From an uncultured Dialister sp. (GTDB lineage Bacteria > Bacillota > Negativicutes > Veillonellales > Dialisteraceae), in contig UQQQ01000026.1 in NCBI GenBank assembly GCA_900543165.1, positions 1 to 30,395 on the forward strand: DNA of 30,395 nt. Direction: 5' to 3'. Below, in pieces: positions 7,546 through 14,619 of the stretch. The notes beneath the pieces are model-generated. The model was not told the origin of the DNA. It did no database searches and worked only from the letters and a program-made list of their open reading frames with translations. The position numbers and the translations under genes were made by a program. Each line of letters begins with the position of its first letter. Position 1 is the stretch's first letter.

Positions 7546-8213
7546 TCGCAGGCATGCTTGCCTTTTTCCTCGCCGCTGTTCTTATTCTGCTCCTGATTCC
7601 GATCCGTTATACCGTGACGCTCGTGCGTTGGCGGCTCATCCTGTCGGTCTCTGTGCTTTTGGGTCTTTGGCGGAAGGAAATCGAGCTTCCGCCCGCCAAG
7701 GAAGAGCCCTTGGCTTTAGCGGAAATGACAGAAGAACCTGAAGAAGACTGGATGGAAGAAACGCTCGCACAGGCAGAAGAGAAGGCAGAGGTGCATGAGA
7801 GGCTGCCGGATTCTGGCGAGGCGGCAGTCGAGAGAGAGCCAGAGGAGAAGAAGGGGCATACCCTTTGGGAAGAGATCCGTTTCGCGATGGAGAATGGTCT
7901 GGCGGAGCGCGTCCTCCATGCGGCAGGGAAGATCCTGTCGCACAGCTTTCCACGCCAGTGCTGCATTCGCGGAGACTTTGGGACAGGCGACCCTATGACG
8001 ACGGGCATCGCCTGCGGCATGTCGATGGCATTCCTCGCCAAAGAGACACAAGAAATCCGATGGAATTATCTGGAACCTGTGAATACCTTATCGGGGGAAG
8101 CAAAGGGGCGGATCATTCCTTTGACGATGATCTATATAGCCGGCAGGCTTCTCCTGTCGAGACCCGCCAGAGAGTTCTGGCATTTCAGAAAAGAGGAAAA
8201 GAACCATGGATGA
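7542..8213 (+). CDS. DUF2953 membrane-anchored protein (YtfI-like)
   Basis: A 223-aa protein with an N-terminal transmembrane helix (about residues 3-22). An acidic, low-complexity middle region (about 48-110) is rich in Glu. The C-terminal segment contains RGDFGTGDPMTTGIACGM, which fits the GxGDPxxTG hallmark of DUF2953. A second hydrophobic stretch (about 195-207) lies near the C terminus. In Bacillus this family (ytfI) is encoded next to ytfJ/gerW, as here. The start ATG 7542 overlaps the WYL stop codon; an alternative ATG lies at 7554. Its 3' end overlaps gerW by 8 nt. The biochemical role is unknown. Confidence 0.78.
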   Translation: MIAGMLAFFLAAVLILLLIPIRYTVTLVRWRLILSVSVLLGLWRKEIELPPAKEEPLALAEMTEEPEEDWMEETLAQAEEKAEVHERLPDSGEAAVEREPEEKKGHTLWEEIRFAMENGLAERVLHAAGKILSHSFPRQCCIRGDFGTGDPMTTGIACGMSMAFLAKETQEIRWNYLEPVNTLSGEAKGRIIPLTMIYIAGRLLLSRPAREFWHFRKEEKNHG

Positions 8214-8628
8214 TGAAGTTAGAAAGCAGATTTTTGAAGATTTCAAGAAAATGATCACCACCGAGTCTGTGGTGGGTCAGCCGATCTACTTGGGCGATGC
8301 GACCATCGTGCCGTTCGTGGATATTTCCTTCGGATTCGGCACCGGCAGCCAAGGCACGAACGCCGCAGGCGGTGCCGGCGGCGGCAAGGTGACACCGACC
8401 GCTGTCCTCATCATGAAGGGGGAACGTGTCGAGCTCTTCTCTATCAAGAATGCAGGATCGAATGGTACCATCGATAAGGTGCTGAACATGGTCCCGGAGG
8501 TCATCTCCCATTTCACCAAGAAGAAGGAAAAGCAGGAAGAAGTGAGAGAGGCGGCGCTCAAAGAAGCAAAGCAGGCCATGGCAGAAGAAGCAGAGACGGC
8601 GGCGATCGAAGCGAAGAGCGAGAAATAG
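8206..8628 (+). CDS. ytfJ: GerW/YtfJ family protein
   Basis: A 140-aa protein of the GerW (YtfJ) family. The conserved core GQPIYLGDATIVPFVDISFGFGTGSQG is followed by GGAGGGKVTPTAVLIM and a C-terminal helix-rich tail with many Glu, Lys and Ala (about 105-140). In Bacillus subtilis YtfJ/GerW is a forespore protein needed for normal germination, but homologues are widespread in non-sporulating Bacillota, where their role is not established. AGAGGA lies 8 nt before the ATG. It is the third gene of the tight WYL-DUF2953-GerW unit. No other sporulation gene is visible nearby. Confidence 0.88.
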   Translation: MDDEVRKQIFEDFKKMITTESVVGQPIYLGDATIVPFVDISFGFGTGSQGTNAAGGAGGGKVTPTAVLIMKGERVELFSIKNAGSNGTIDKVLNMVPEVISHFTKKKEKQEEVREAALKEAKQAMAEEAETAAIEAKSEK

Positions 8629-8670
8629 GAACTGGTGACTAGGGACTAGGGACTGGTGGCTAGTGACTGG
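8627..8670 (+). repeat. Heptamer array at the 3' end of gerW
   Basis: Units such as ACTGGTG, ACTAGGG and GCTAGTG repeat with 7-bp spacing directly from the gerW stop codon (TAG, 8626-8628). The coding strand therefore meets stop triplets in all frames. Confidence 0.75.
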
Positions 8671-8772
8671 CATGCCAGTTCATGGGACCACCATTTCTCA
8701 TTCATGCAAAGCTTTCATTCGCAATCCATGGGCACCCCGCCCGCGGGCTAACCCTGAACCTGACAAGCCAAA

Positions 8773-8816
8773 AGCGAGAGCCACGTTTGTTCGACAAACG
8801 TGGCTCTCGCTTTTTT
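8773..8816. terminator. Strong bidirectional terminator between gerW and the 169-aa gene
   Basis: A perfect 18-bp stem (8773-8790 with 8794-8811) with a TCG loop carries a T6 run on the plus strand and a short T run on the minus strand. It lies between convergent genes and nearly touches the stop codon of the minus-strand gene (8818-8820). Confidence 0.93.
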
Positions 8817-8817
8817 A

Positions 8818-9327
8818 TCAGCTCTTTGCTTTCGACAAAGTCGTATCGATTTTATTTTCCGGCTTTTGAGAGATCTGGACGATCTCGCTCCGTATGGATT
8901 CCATCTCCTCATTGTTTTCCGGAGAGAGTGCTTTCAGTGTGACGGTGCTCTTGTCCGCATTCGTGAAAGGGGTATCGATGGATTTAGAAACGGCGCTGTA
9001 GGAGAGCGCCAGCTCTTTGCCACCGTTTTTCGGTGTGATGACCAGACGGCCGCCATCGGTGCGGCCGGTGCCGGTGAGGCTGCCCGGGACTTCACGGCTG
9101 CCCTGCTGGACTTTATGGTCTACGGTGATGGTTTTGTCGTCATTCGGTGTGAAGGTGACGGTCTCCAGATTTCGTATGTTATCTCCAGACCAGTTCACGC
9201 CCGCGTCCTGTACGCCCCACCATGTCCCCTGCCATGGTCCGCCATTGGCAAAGTGGAAATAGGCAAATGTACCGCCGCCAATGATCAGCACGATCGCGAT
9301 CAGGATCATGACCACGTATTTCTTCAT
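8818..9327 (-). CDS. Small membrane-anchored extracytoplasmic protein, function unknown
   Basis: A 169-aa protein with a short basic start and one long hydrophobic segment (MKKYVVMILIAIVLIIGGGTFAYF, split by glycines at about 17-19). This acts as an uncleaved anchor or signal peptide. The rest is polar and likely extracytoplasmic. GPWQGTWWGVQ at about 30-40 and the beta-rich, Thr/Gly-rich middle (LTGTGRTDGGRLVITPKNGG) resemble small secreted beta-barrel proteins, but I do not recognise the family. ATG 9327 is preferred over an upstream TTG (9333) because GGGGGAG ends 7 nt before it. It ends at a shared bidirectional terminator. Confidence 0.75.
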   Translation of the reverse strand: MKKYVVMILIAIVLIIGGGTFAYFHFANGGPWQGTWWGVQDAGVNWSGDNIRNLETVTFTPNDDKTITVDHKVQQGSREVPGSLTGTGRTDGGRLVITPKNGGKELALSYSAVSKSIDTPFTNADKSTVTLKALSPENNEEMESIRSEIVQISQKPENKIDTTLSKAKS

Positions 9328-9341
9328 TCCCAAGCTCCCCC

Positions 9342-9710
9342 GTTCTCTTACGTTAAAATATTTTCTATTATACTATAGGAGAGTGGGGAATGGCTAGGGA
9401 GGAAAAATGAGGAATGAGGAATGAAGGTGGCGGCTTCGCCGCGAATATATATATGGCATTACCCGAAGGGGGGAGATCGCTCTTTGGAAACATAAGATAG
9501 GCCGTCCTCTCGTATCGTCATCCCGAGCGGAGCCGAGGGATCTTTGTTACAGCCGTTTTCCCACTTCTGGCGTGAAGCGATTTATATGAAACACCGCAGC
9601 ACAGGACTTTTCGAGGATTAGGGATTAGGAGCGTCAAGTGACTGGTGACTAAATGCCATCATCGGGCATCACCCCATACATATTTGCAGCGAACCCGCCA
9701 CCACCATTTC
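9342..9710. repeat. Repeat island between the 169-aa gene and the MATE gene
   Basis: Contains a GGCGGCTTCGCCGC hairpin followed by an AT-rich run (about 9422-9465). One end of the inverted-end family (TCGTCATCCCGAGCGG, about 9516-9545) follows, then a GGATTAGGGATTAGG heptamer run passing into GTGACTG units (about 9614-9650). No gene is evident. Confidence 0.65.
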
Positions 9711-11060
9711 TCAGTCTTCATTTTTATAAGTGCCGTTCTTTTTATGGACACCAACCCACACTCCATACACATCCGCTATCGCCCAGCCTATAGGGATGGA
9801 GAGCCAGATGCCGGTGACGCCAAAGAAGGGGAGGGCGGAGAGGGCGTAAGCAAGGATGACGCGGCTGCCGAGGGAGAGGATGGTCAGGATGACGCTCATA
9901 CCGGGCTCTTTGATGGCGCGGTAGTAGGCATACAGCATGGAGAGGATGCCGATGCCGATGTAGCAGGCTCCTTCGATACGGAGATAGCCTGTGCCGATTT
10001 CGATGGTTTCTGTCGCTGTTTCAGGGACGAAGAAGGCCATGAGTTCAGGAGCGAAGGCATAGATGATGACGCTCGTGAGGAGAGCGAAAGAGACGACCAT
10101 CTTCGCCGAGGCGATGACGCATTCTTTGATGCGCTTGTGATTTCCTGCGCCATAGTTCTGCGCGATGGCGGTCGAGAAGGCATTCCCGAAGTCCATGAGC
10201 GGCGAGTAGGCCAGGGTGTCGATCTTGACGCCGGCAGCGAAGGCGGCCATGACGATGGTGCCGAAGCTGTTCACGAGTCCCTGCACGAGAAGGATACCGA
10301 AATTCATGATGGACTGCTGGAGGCTGGTCAGAAGCGAGAGTCGTGAGATGTCGCGGAAAATGGCGCTGTCCCAGCAGCGGTATTTCTTTTCCACCAGAAG
10401 GTCTTTGCGGAAGAAAAGGCAGTAGCAAAGGATGCCGAGGCCCGAAGCATACTGTGCGATGACGGTCGCCTCAGCCGCGCCGGCGACGCCCCACTGGAAG
10501 ACTAAGATGAAGAGAAGGTCGAGCACGATATTCATGACCGCAGAGACGATAAGGAAGACGAGCGGGATGAGTGAGTTTCCCACGGCGCGCAGGAGGGCGG
10601 CAAAGTAGTTGTAGAAGAAGACGGCGATGATGCCGGCGAAGATCCAGAGGAGATAGTCACGGAAGTAGGGGATGACTTCTTGGGGGATCTGCATGAAGCG
10701 GATGATTTCTTCCAGAAATATATAGGAGAGGGCATTCAGAAAGAGCGAGAGAACGCCGATGGAAAGGAAGGAAATATAAATGGACTGCTTCATGAGCGCG
10801 GTGTTCTTTTGTCCGTGGCAGATGGAGAAGTAGACGCCGCTCCCCATCGTGAGGCCGATCAGGATGGAGGTGAGGAAGATCATGAGCGTGTAGGCGCTCC
10901 CGACCGCGGCGAGCGGTGCTTCGCCGAGGAAGCGTCCGACGATGAGTGTGTCGACGACATTGTAGAGCTGCTGGAAAATATTGCCGGCCATGAGGGGCAG
11001 AGAAAAAAGCAGTATCTTTTTCGAGATGCTGCCTTGGGTGAAGTCGAAATCTTTGGTCAT
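9711..11060 (-). CDS. MATE family efflux transporter
   Basis: A 449-aa inner-membrane protein of the multidrug and toxin extrusion family with about 12 transmembrane helices in two similar halves. The start, FSLPLMAGNIFQQLYNVVDTLIVGRFLGEAPLAAVGSAY, is the classic N-terminal MATE signature of the DinF/NorM-like Bacillota group, and a related motif opens the second half (about 235-275). Such proteins exchange Na+ or H+ for cationic drugs or metabolites. AAGGAG lies just before the ATG (minus strand). The gene is downstream of ornithine decarboxylase on the same strand but separated by 570 bp of repeats, so cotranscription is uncertain. The substrate cannot be inferred. Confidence 0.93.
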   Translation of the reverse strand: MTKDFDFTQGSISKKILLFSLPLMAGNIFQQLYNVVDTLIVGRFLGEAPLAAVGSAYTLMIFLTSILIGLTMGSGVYFSICHGQKNTALMKQSIYISFLSIGVLSLFLNALSYIFLEEIIRFMQIPQEVIPYFRDYLLWIFAGIIAVFFYNYFAALLRAVGNSLIPLVFLIVSAVMNIVLDLLFILVFQWGVAGAAEATVIAQYASGLGILCYCLFFRKDLLVEKKYRCWDSAIFRDISRLSLLTSLQQSIMNFGILLVQGLVNSFGTIVMAAFAAGVKIDTLAYSPLMDFGNAFSTAIAQNYGAGNHKRIKECVIASAKMVVSFALLTSVIIYAFAPELMAFFVPETATETIEIGTGYLRIEGACYIGIGILSMLYAYYRAIKEPGMSVILTILSLGSRVILAYALSALPFFGVTGIWLSIPIGWAIADVYGVWVGVHKKNGTYKNED

Positions 11061-11362
11061 GGGGACTCCTTAAAATATAGGATTAGCCTGTGGGGCGGGG
11101 TGCCCTTTGATTGGGAGTGAAAGCCTCTCTTGGATGAGAAATTAGAAATGAGAAATGCGAAATGGTGGTGCGGCGCAAAAAAATCAGAAGCACCGCGGAG
11201 ATTTGAAATGAGCGATTTTCTCGTATCGTAAACCTAATCCCTGGCTACTAATTCCTAGTCACCAGTCACAAGTCCCTAGTCACTCATCCCTGCTTTCAAA
11301 CTTTTTGAAATAGATGATACATGCATTGACCCTATTATGGAGCGTGCCATGAGGAAATGCAA
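11061..11362. repeat. Repeat island upstream of the MATE gene
   Basis: Holds a gtggggcgggg/gattgggagtgaaag module (about 11090-11130). A degenerate copy of the GCGGCGC hairpin (about 11165-11200) has arm mismatches. A heptamer array (about 11232-11284) moves from CCTAATC to CAGTCAC and CCCTAGT units. No gene is seen. Confidence 0.65.
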
Positions 11363-11523
11363 GGGAAACGCTGATTAAATAGCAGAGTCAGATTTTATAT
11401 GCATTTTTATACATAGCTTCGTCATCACCCTCCTTAAATAGCTCGCTATTCGCGTCGGATGATTCCTTGCTCTGTATAAAAATCCAAGAATGAAATCTGA
11501 CAACGATTTAATCAGTGTTTCCC
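11363..11523. repeat. 161-bp palindromic element, full copy
   Basis: Begins GGGAAACGCTGATTAAAT and ends GATTTAATCAGTGTTTCCC; the two arms are inverted relatives over most of their length around a TTAAATAGCTCGCTATTCGCG core. It contains no plausible gene. Size and ends match the copies at 18511-18671 and 25942-26102. I see no clear target-site duplication. Confidence 0.88.
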
Positions 11524-11560
11524 AAGAGAAAGAGGGCAGGATACCATTTTCCATTGTTAA

Positions 11561-11599
11561 AAACACTGATTAAATCTGATAATGATTTAATCAGTGTTT
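11561..11599. repeat. Minimal form of the palindromic element
   Basis: A perfect 16-bp inverted repeat, AAACACTGATTAAATC (11561-11576) and GATTTAATCAGTGTTT (11584-11599), with a 7-nt loop. It consists only of the outer ends of the 161-bp element, 38 bp away from a full copy, as if the interior had been deleted. Confidence 0.85.
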
Positions 11600-11603
11600 C
11601 CTT

Positions 11604-11641
11604 AAGTGACTAGTGACCAGTCACCAGTCACCAGTTACTGG
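11604..11641. repeat. Heptamer array at the 3' end of the ornithine decarboxylase gene
   Basis: GTGACTA/GTGACCA/GTCACCA units with 7-bp spacing, inverted in the middle. The array reaches into the coding region and supplies the TAA stop codon (11635-11637, minus strand). Confidence 0.75.
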
Positions 11642-13791
11642 TTTTTCAGTACATATCCATAGGCGTGTTTTTTATCGTCTTCACCATCCTCGACGTATAC
11701 GCCCTGAAGCTCGGGGGCGAAGCCGGGGAGCTGGTTGATGCCTTCGACGAGGGCGCGGAAGTAGTCGACCGCCGTTTTTGTCCAGACCTCGCCGGGATGG
11801 ACGCAGAGGATGCCGGGGGGATAGGGGAGCGCACCTTCGAGCGCGATGCGTCCTTCGGCTTCGGTGAGGTCGATGAGCTCGCCATGACCGCGGATGTATT
11901 CTCCCTCTGCCGAAATCGGGCTCATGGCATAAGGCGGCAGGTACTCCTTCTGGAAGAGGCGCGTCTGGAGAGTCGAGATATTTCTCTCCTTGTAGAAGTC
12001 GTGCATTTCCTGGCAGAGTCTTCGGATGGTGTAGCCTTCGTAGTGTGTCTCATAGTGCTCGTAGACGAGGGGGAGGACTTTTTCCATCGGCGCGTCGGCG
12101 TCGATGAAGGCTTCGAAGGCGACGAGAGTATCGACGAGGCGGTCGAGCTTTTCCTTTGACTCAGCGGGCGTCAGGAGGAAGAGGATGTCATTCAGGTCGC
12201 ATTTTTCAGGGATGATGCGGTGCTCACGCATGAATTCGGCGACGATGGCGCCCGGGATGCCGAAGTCTTCGTAGGCACCGGTGCGGATGTCGATGCCGGG
12301 GGTGATGAGCATGAGCTTCATCGGGTCCAAGAAATACTGGTTTCCGCTATAGCCATGGAAGCCATGCCAGGCTGCGCCCGGCTGAAAGATCCAGTAGCGG
12401 CGGTCGGAGGCGATCTGCTCGGTGTGACCGTCTTGCCATTTCTTCATGCCGATCTTATCCGGGATGAAGGGTCGGATGTGGTGGCAGCGGGAGAGGATTT
12501 CCTTTCGGACTTCGATGGCGAGGAGGAGTGCGTCTCGCCAGAGTTTCTTGCCGGCATCGCCTTCGTGGATCCTCGCATTGATGTCGAGCGCGGAGAAGAG
12601 CTGGTAGAAGGGCGATGTCGTCGCGTGCATCATGAAGGCATTGTTCATGCGCTTGTGCGGGACGTAGCGGTCCTGTCCGCGGATGTGCGTGTCTTTCTTG
12701 TGGATCATCGATGTCATGGAGAAGCCGGCCTGCTGCTTGTGGACGGACTGCGTGACGAAGATGCCGGGATCATCCGGGCCAAGGTCGAGGAGGAGGGGAC
12801 TTGCATCATTCATCATGGGGATGAATGCTTCGTAGCCGACCCATGCGGAGTCGAAGAAAATGTAGTCGCACAGGTGGCCGATGCGTTCGACGATCTGTCT
12901 TGCATTGCCGATGCAGCCGTCGTAGGTGCCGAGTTCGATGACTGCGAGGCGGATGGGGCGCTCTGCTTTCGCGCGCTCGGGGTCTTTCTCCGCGATGAGG
13001 GCACGGATGTAGTCTTCCTCGAGACAATGGGAGGGGATGCCGCCGATGGAGCCATAGGCATTTCTTGCCGTTTCCAGATAGATGGGGATGGCACCGGCCA
13101 GGACGAGCGCGCCAAGGTCGATGGATTTGTGATTGTTCCGGTCGTAGAGGACGAAGTCGCCGGGCGCAAGGACGGCATTCAGGACGATCTTGTTCGACGT
13201 GGATGTGCCGTTCAGGACGAAGTAGGTCTTGTCTGCGTGGAAGACTTTCGCGGCATGTTTCTGCGCAGCGAGTGCCGGCCCTTCATGGATGAGCAGATCG
13301 CCTAAGTCTGCGTCCGAGCTGCAGAGGTCGCTGCGGAAGACATTCGGGCCGTAGTAGTCATAGAATGCCTTTCCGGCGGGATGCCTGCGGAAGAAGGCGC
13401 CGCCCTGATGCCCTGGCGTGTCGAACTGGTCATTGTGGCGCGCGGTGTACTTGACGAGCGTGTCGAAGAAGGGCGGGAGTAGATCCTTCTCGTACTGGGC
13501 GGCGGCGCGGAGGATTTTCTTCTTCCACGAAGCCTTGTCCTTGACCGCCAGTGACTGACAGGAAATATCGGAGACATTCTTGGCAGCTGCGGTGCCTGTT
13601 TCTAAGAGGAAGAGCGGGATCGCAAAGGCATGGATGGTCTCATACTGCTCGGGGATCGTATCCTGACTCGTCATGACGACGGCGGAAACTTCCGTAAGGT
13701 CTGCGCTGGCAAGGGGGATCGTGCGGGAAGCGTCCAGTGCAAGGGGAAGGGCCATGGCTCTGTCCGTCAGAGCGATTTTCAAAGGTTTCAA
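11635..13791 (-). CDS. Ornithine decarboxylase (fold-type I, SpeC/SpeF-like)
   Basis: A 718-aa PLP-dependent decarboxylase of the large Orn/Lys/Arg decarboxylase family, converting ornithine to putrescine and CO2. The N-terminal wing domain covers about 1-95. The PLP domain contains HQGGAFFRRHPAGKAFYDYYG, DSAWVGYEAF with the cofactor-binding Asp at about 314, and SVHKQQAGFS with the Schiff-base lysine at about 352. This last motif is the ornithine-type rather than the lysine/arginine-type sequence. A C-terminal domain with the segment PPGILCVHPGE completes it. The start is TTG 13791, chosen because AAAGGAG (13801-13807) is 9 nt upstream and no ATG fits. No antiporter potE-type gene is adjacent. 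A strong promoter lies upstream. Confidence 0.93.
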   Translation of the reverse strand: MKPLKIALTDRAMALPLALDASRTIPLASADLTEVSAVVMTSQDTIPEQYETIHAFAIPLFLLETGTAAAKNVSDISCQSLAVKDKASWKKKILRAAAQYEKDLLPPFFDTLVKYTARHNDQFDTPGHQGGAFFRRHPAGKAFYDYYGPNVFRSDLCSSDADLGDLLIHEGPALAAQKHAAKVFHADKTYFVLNGTSTSNKIVLNAVLAPGDFVLYDRNNHKSIDLGALVLAGAIPIYLETARNAYGSIGGIPSHCLEEDYIRALIAEKDPERAKAERPIRLAVIELGTYDGCIGNARQIVERIGHLCDYIFFDSAWVGYEAFIPMMNDASPLLLDLGPDDPGIFVTQSVHKQQAGFSMTSMIHKKDTHIRGQDRYVPHKRMNNAFMMHATTSPFYQLFSALDINARIHEGDAGKKLWRDALLLAIEVRKEILSRCHHIRPFIPDKIGMKKWQDGHTEQIASDRRYWIFQPGAAWHGFHGYSGNQYFLDPMKLMLITPGIDIRTGAYEDFGIPGAIVAEFMREHRIIPEKCDLNDILFLLTPAESKEKLDRLVDTLVAFEAFIDADAPMEKVLPLVYEHYETHYEGYTIRRLCQEMHDFYKERNISTLQTRLFQKEYLPPYAMSPISAEGEYIRGHGELIDLTEAEGRIALEGALPYPPGILCVHPGEVWTKTAVDYFRALVEGINQLPGFAPELQGVYVEDGEDDKKHAYGYVLKNQ

Positions 13792-13897
13792 GGGGATCAG
13801 CTCCTTTATGGGAAATGGGCACAAGGAAATGAGAAATGCCGGCGGGGCGCATCATCATGGAAGGCCTCACCTGCGGTGTAGTCACAAAAACTACGTT

Positions 13898-13927
13898 ATT
13901 ATAGGAATGGTGAAAGTCTCACGTCAA
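13898..13927 (-). promoter_or_regulatory. Promoter of the ornithine decarboxylase gene
   Basis: On the minus strand TTGACG (13922-13927) and TATAAT (13898-13903) are 18 bp apart, about 105 nt before the TTG start codon. This leaves a leader of roughly 95-100 nt with no recognised riboswitch. Confidence 0.75.
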
Positions 13928-13930
13928 TAC

Positions 13931-13963
13931 AAAAAATTTCTGCCTACAGGGCAGAAATTTTTT
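13931..13963. terminator. Orphan bidirectional hairpin upstream of the decarboxylase promoter
   Basis: A perfect 14-bp stem (13931-13944 with 13950-13963) with a 5-nt loop, flanked by A6 and T6 so it can terminate in both directions. It sits 3 bp from the -35 box, with no annotated gene ending on either side. It may insulate the promoter from readthrough or mark the 3' end of a small transcript. Confidence 0.75.
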
Positions 13964-14580
13964 AATGCGGGGGGAGCTGTCGTGACTTGCGAGGCTGGAG
14001 ACTAGGAGGCTGGGAGACTAGGAGACATCAGACTCCCGTATCGTCATTTCGCGCGAAGCGAGAAGTCTTTGTCATTCGTGGTCAGGGACTCACGCTTTCC
14101 CTACATGTGCCGCGCACTTCTCCGCTTTCCTCATCTGTCTTTCATACCGCCAGTGCCCTATCCGCCCCTACGGGGCACCTTCCCCGCAAGGAAGGCTGAT
14201 GGTACTCTCATATCGTCATTTCGAGCGCAAGCGAGAAATCTTCCTTGCAGACCAATCAACGATGGATGTGTGAAAGCAGAAAATAACAGTCTTCCCTTTA
14301 TATGAATCCTCATAGGTTAAGAGGTTCAAAAGGTTCACCGGTTTCTCATCTTTCGTAAATACCATATATTCTAAAACTCCGCGGCGCTTAGATCCTTCGA
14401 CTCAGTTCTCCTGTTTCAGATAAGCCATTTTTTAACATACGACATTTTTCTCCGCTCAGGATGACGAAATGCGTCGCACCACCCTCGCCCTACCTATAGA
14501 ACCCGCTCCCCCTCTTTCGCAAAGAATCAAGGGACAGCACGCCCCATGGGCTAACCCTGAACCCCGAACCCTTTCTCTAT
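13964..14580. repeat. Long repeat island upstream of smc
   Basis: About 600 bp without a supported gene. It contains GACTAGGAG-type heptamers (about 13995-14030). Three ends of the inverted-end family lie at about 14039-14075, 14211-14253 and 14440-14468. A tatccgcccc...gcaccttcccc module (about 14140-14190) recurs inverted at about 25657-25725. Half of a GCGGCGC hairpin is at about 14377, and the stretch 14392-14468 resembles 888-957. A ccctctttcgc/gcccc...gggctaaccctgaacc module (14505-14570) closes the island. Confidence 0.65.
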
Positions 14581-14588
14581 GCTATAAT
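14578..14588 (+). promoter_or_regulatory. Extended -10 promoter of smc
   Basis: TATGCTATAAT gives a consensus -10 (TATAAT, 14583-14588) with the TGN extension and no recognisable -35, which lies in a repeat module. Transcription would begin about 25 nt before the start codon. Confidence 0.6.
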
Positions 14589-14619
14589 AAGGACGATATT
14601 ATGCAAAGAAGGAGAACTT

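Noticed and set aside
11375..11566. 63-aa open frame in the palindromic element (also 25954-26136)
   Set aside because: The frames arise within the 161-bp repeat, differ between copies, and lack ribosome binding sites.
12220..13305. 361-aa open frame on the plus strand
   Set aside because: It lies wholly opposite the ornithine decarboxylase PLP domain, and no family resemblance is seen.
13987..14305. Short plus-strand frames (70 and 78 aa) upstream of smc
   Set aside because: They are made of repeat modules that recur elsewhere in other frames and orientations, and no start signals are present.
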